Assembly: GCA_035578155.1 (NCBI GenBank)
Contig: JAPWDM010000022.1
Location: 682,001 to 746,000, forward strand
DNA: 64,000 bases
Reading direction: 5' to 3'
Source of the DNA: Brachynemurus nebulosus
Lineage: Eukaryota > Arthropoda > Insecta > Neuroptera > Myrmeleontidae
Shown: positions 59,746 to 64,000 of the stretch, one piece after another
Numbering within the stretch: position 1 is the first letter of the stretch
How the letters are laid out: the number at the start of each line of letters is the position of its first letter
Translations under genes and position numbers: made by a program
The notes under the pieces: model-generated
Database searches by the model: none
What the model saw: the letters and a program-made list of their open reading frames with translations, nothing else
Told to the model about the DNA's origin: nothing

Positions 59746-61668
59746 CTTATAAAATAAAATGTGAATAGCAATAACTTTTAAAACAAAATTAAAAATATTT
59801 TGTTTCGTTTATGACCAAAGAAAAAAGTTAATTGCTCCCTAATTCAAAACATTATACACCCCGACTCTGTTAAGGATCATTTTGTCTGAAGTCTAGTAAA
59901 TATATATATATTTTTTATGGAAGTATTTTTTCCTAATTATATTTTATGAAAAATTTGTTACTAAAATTTTAAACATTTTTTCCTAGAAACTAAATGTTTT
60001 TGAATGGTGGGCAGTAGAGACGAAATTCTAATAAACCGATCGGACTATAAGTTTAGCACGTTGTTCTACACACTAATGATTATCGTTCGAACTAGAATTA
60101 TTTATTTCTAATAACATTTTCTTATTTTTTTTCTCGATTTTCAATGAAAAAAAATTACAATTTTTGAATTTTTTTTTTAAAAGTCCGCTATTTTGTTATT
60201 TATTAACATAAATGTTTAATCCTTGTTCGGACGATAGAGATAAATCTATAAAACAAGAATATGGTTTTACCTTTTTTATCATTACAAATGGCGATACACT
60301 GCCCATCACCCACTCATGTTTTTTTAAGGAGTCCACTTTGACCCTAAAAAACATAAACAAAACATTGTAAAAGTGAGTAAGAAAAAAATTTTTTTCGTAC
60401 AGTCTAAGATGCAGATAGAAACATAAAAAAACTGAAAAGATTGTATTTTACTTTGATACAGAAAAAAATCCTGATATATGGTTAAAATTCTATGCTTCAC
60501 ATAGGAATACCACCTTAAATTAAAAAAATAATTTTATTTTTCATTTGCGAATTTCCATTCCGGAAATTCAGATATTTTAATTTAATAAATTTTTATTAAA
60601 ACTGCTGATATTTTCCAAATATGTGGAAAATAAAACTCGAAATTTCAAAATAGCTGGATGTTTTTTTTTTTTATATTAAACGTAAATTAAATTACTTTCT
60701 TAGGTTGTCTAAAATGAAAAGCTCCTTTTTATGTTATGATATTATACCTGATATTTTACTTTTAATTAATTAAAAATTAGTAGTCTGGGTATTAAGTAAT
60801 TTTATAAACATTTAAAAAAAAATAAAGAATATGTGTTATAAAATGATAAAAAATACAAGATGAATTAATTTTACATTAAAAAAAAATGCAATTGAAGTGT
60901 ATTAAATTATTTTACAAATATAATATTTATAATTGTTATAATTAAATCAGTTATATATTAACAGTTGATTAGCCAGAGAACAATAATAAATTGCACACGT
61001 ATGTCTATATAAGTATACGCATTTGAACAAAAAGTTGTTCCCCCCAAATCCTAGTTTCATTCATTGTTTCTAAGAATATAATTTCTCAGTCATTGATAAA
61101 GAATACCTATAATATGAAATTATCACACGTGAAAAACATGTCTTGTTCTACCTTCTAAATATTACGTACATATATGGGGTTCAAAATCTTACAGAACCAG
61201 TGTATAAAATAAAATACAAAAAAAAGAAACAATGACGTATGTGCCATTAAATACGGAACGCATTTTAAATAAATATATTTATTTTGTACTGATGTATTGC
61301 AAATAAAATTGTTTCCATATCTAGAATAAATATTTTCGTTTTTGTGACAGTAGTTTCAAGTTTGATATCTTTATTCTAAAGTCGAATTTATTCTCGATTG
61401 TTTAACGTACTTAATGATTTTATGTTGATATTGAGGAATCGGACGAATCAAATAAACCAAAAATCTTTTAGTTAATATACCCAATACTGATATTATATGT
61501 ATTTAATTCAATTATATCATTTATATTCAATCTATTCAAAAATTCTGCAACTTTAGAATTTCCAATTCTTTCTTGATAAGAGTGAAGTTTGACTTCAAAT
61601 AATGTAAATATATTTAATATTATTTAAATTACGTTTTCTTTGCACACTAAAATAAATGAAAAAGGTTA
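59746..61668. other. Long gene-free interval
   Basis: AT-rich. The only structured item seen is the hairpin GAATTTCC-ATTCC-GGAAATTC at 60549-60569. No ORF or boundary. Confidence 0.4.
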
Positions 61669-61670
61669 TA

Positions 61671-62603
61671 GGGTAAGTGCGGGAGAGATGTCGCAGCAGC
61701 CGTAGTTCGTCCGTTGATTGATAGATAGCGTTATTAATGGATAATATCTTCAAAATAAGTTACTTATTTAAGTTGTATATGGTAACATTTATGATTAGTC
61801 CATCAGTTTAGTAATTATCCAACTTTTTATTATTGAAAAGTAAGTTTTTTAACATAATATTTTATCAAGCATTTAATTCATTAGAATTTAAGAATGTATA
61901 TTTCATTGTTTTAATGAAAATGAGTTTTGTTATTAATTTAGGTATATTTTAAAAGCAGTGTCTAAAATTTTAGGTTAGAATTCCGCAGTATGCTTGCTAT
62001 AGCAACATGCGGCATCTATCCCAACAAAAAGGAGAGATGCCGCATTTAAAGTTGGTATAGATGTCGCATAGTATTACATGTTAAAAACATAGACTTATAC
62101 CTTAATTAAACAATTTTTTTTTTTGGACTGTAAATTATGCCACATAAATATAAAAAATCCATTAATGGATCAGGAAGAGCCCTCATATTAGTGAAGGTAA
62201 CGAAAATAATGATGATTGCCTGTGTATTGAATGTTTTGAAAAGTACTCAAAAACAAAAAAAAGTTAACTGGTTAAGATGTATAAAGTGCCAAAAGTGGTT
62301 ACATATGGATTGTATCATGTACGGAGATGTGTGTAAAATACAAAATTTTTAATATAAACTAAGCGGCGTCCTTCTTTCTTTGATGCAGCATCTCTCCCAT
62401 AGGTGTGGGAGAGACGCCATTTTGCAGGCTCTACAAAAATGTTAATTATGAATCCTTTATGACTCAAAATTTAAAATTATTTATAAATAATTTTAAAGAA
62501 CAATGTTTCATTTATTGTGTACCAAATTTCAAATCAATTAAATGCATACTTTAGGAATTATCAGGTGTTTTCAAAATGTGCGGCATCTCTCCCGCATTCA
62601 CCC
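61671..62603 (+). mobile_element. TA-flanked pogo/Tc1-like non-autonomous element, copy 2
   Basis: It starts GGGTAAGTGCGGGAGAGATG and ends CCCGCATTCACCC, with TA on both sides (61669-61670 and 62604-62605); 933 bp. It is collinear with copy 1 (16426-17391) along its whole length, including the internal block TGCGGCATCTATCCCAACAA and the GGGAGAGACGCC palindrome. A zinc-finger remnant is retained: DCLCIECFEKYSKTKK in one frame, then, after a slip in an A run, LRCIKCQKWLHMDC and YGDVC. The 71-codon ATG frame at 62137 is a shifted reading of this region. Confidence 0.8.
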
Positions 62604-62605
62604 TA

Positions 62606-64000
62606 TTATGTATTATTTTATTAAATTTTAGAGTCTAAGGTACTGTATATAGTGTAGGTATATTATATTCAAAAATTAATAATATTCTCATTTGATCTTC
62701 CATGGATCGTAGTCATGGAAATCTTAAATATAATAATTTATGAACTACTACAATCAGCTCCCGATTATGCAGAGGCAAATTAACCTAGCTGAAGGTGAAA
62801 ATATTTTTGAAAAAGAAATTAACATATACCTAAAATAAAATCATTACTCGTGACGAATAACAGTCTAGTTAGTGATAAAATTATTCTATAGAAGTTAAAA
62901 TTATCCATTCTTAGAAAGGAAAATGTTAGGAAAATAAACCGTCCTTAAAGATTTATTCTCGGAAGCTTAAACCTTTTATGCTCTTTGTTGTAATACTTTT
63001 GAATATATTTTTTAAATTATATTTCATGAATAATACATGAACGAATCTATTACGCCAAATAATCAGGAGTTAATTGTATAATCATTTCAGTCTTACCTGT
63101 TTTTAAATAGATTGCTAGTTGCTATAAACTTACTTCCCTAATTAGAACTATCAGGGTTAAACATTTAAACTACTTTTTTACTGCCATAGAAAAGAATATA
63201 TTATCCTCACTTTCATTGTGAAAGTACCGTATTGTTAGTCGGTTGATAATACTATTTAAAGTTTTATAATTATTGCTTAAACGGTAATTCTGTGTTCATT
63301 TCTAGACCTTTAATAAAACAGTTGTTACCCATAATAACGTTTGAAATGCTTAGTTTGCTTAAACGCTATAATTTAAAGTTTTAGCTGTAAATTTTAACTT
63401 CAGGTAGTTTCAAAATAAGAGCAGAGTACTTCTAGTGGTATATTGATTAATGGCTTGTAAAAAAAGGAAAATAAGAGAAACTGGATTTAGGCAAAACTGA
63501 AACATTCCGTAACTGACTAACTGAATATTTTATTACATTACCAGTCGTAACAATTTAATTTAAATTCTTAATATTAACGCATAATTTTACGAATTTATAT
63601 AATCATTTACGTTAATAGAAATCGGAAATGTCACAATTTTTATTTTTTTAAAAGAACACAAAATGATAAGAATTTTAATTTGTTTATGTTTTGCACATAT
63701 CAAAAACCATTATAGAATACTTATTATTTGTGTTTGCAAATAAATGAGCACATTTACGGTTTTAAACAAAATTTTGTAATTAAATATTCCAAATGTAAAG
63801 TTTTACTTGTACAAATGACATTTTTCCAACGAAATTGTTACGCCATTTGTATCTGAATTTGTTCGTGTTTTTAAATGTAAAATATTTCATTTTGATACAT
63901 TAGTTATGCATTATGTTTCATATTCTGAAGGAGAGCACGACATACCCATAAGATTAGCATATATCAAATTAAACAAAACTTTACTTAATTTAAAATCTTT
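62606..64000. other. Gene-free right end of the window
   Basis: AT-rich sequence with no supported ORF, RNA gene or repeat boundary. Confidence 0.4.

Noticed and set aside
62137..62352. 71-codon ORF as an intact small zinc-finger gene
   Set aside because: It starts out of frame with the upstream CxxC half, lacks the final cysteine, and lies in a non-autonomous transposon copy.

Overview
The window looks like AT-rich nuclear DNA of an arthropod, most probably an insect. It shows one intron-containing gene with GT-AG splice sites, long (TA)n microsatellites, and a dense layering of Tc1/mariner, pogo/Tigger-like, hAT-like, piggyBac-like, Penelope-like and gag-bearing retroelement remains. There are no bacterial-style operons, CRISPR arrays or phage genes. 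The order cannot be fixed from sequence alone. A broken copy of a multi-copy insect ORF (MSKSRG... HDDCYFC...) and the style of the repeats would fit a hemipteran, but that is a guess.

Only one convincing cellular gene is present, on the + strand. Its large terminal coding exon (52147-54179) encodes a Pro/Ser/Thr/Tyr-rich protein that has no start methionine of its own. A short exon 17.3 kb upstream (34703-34816) supplies the ATG and a signal-peptide-like N-terminus, and joins it in the correct phase. The predicted product is a secreted protein of about 714 residues with a mucin-like segment and a furin-type RQKR site 53 residues from the C-terminus. The 17.3-kb intron is packed with transposons.

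Region by region. 1-9 kb: inverted-repeat structures, a hAT-type MITE with a perfect 8-bp target duplication, and a composite foldback. 9.3-12.5 kb: a TIR-bounded element carrying a broken multi-copy ORF, and a Penelope-like reverse transcriptase relic. 16.2-19.1 kb: palindromic CACAACGCG repeats, a 966-bp pogo/Tc1-like element with a zinc-finger remnant, and a pogo HTH remnant. 20-25.7 kb: palindromes, a tRNA-like sequence inside a foldback, a piggyBac-like element, a Tc1 relic and a MITE. 26.3-34.5 kb: pogo-like elements with reiterated terminal motifs and several tandem arrays. 34.7-54.8 kb: the split gene, whose intron holds Tc1 and mariner relics, a 1.5-kb foldback, duplicated blocks, a long palindrome, a gag relic and a second hAT MITE. 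56.8-58.8 kb: a second foldback copy disrupted by a palindromic MITE. 61.7-62.6 kb: a second copy of the pogo/Tc1-like element. The rest is AT-rich sequence without recognisable content.

No set of genes here forms a pathway or defence system. The most notable material is the split secreted-protein gene and the TA-flanked transposon families that repeat their terminal motif internally as inverted pairs. These calls come from reading the sequence by eye. Repeat boundaries without a stated target duplication are approximate.
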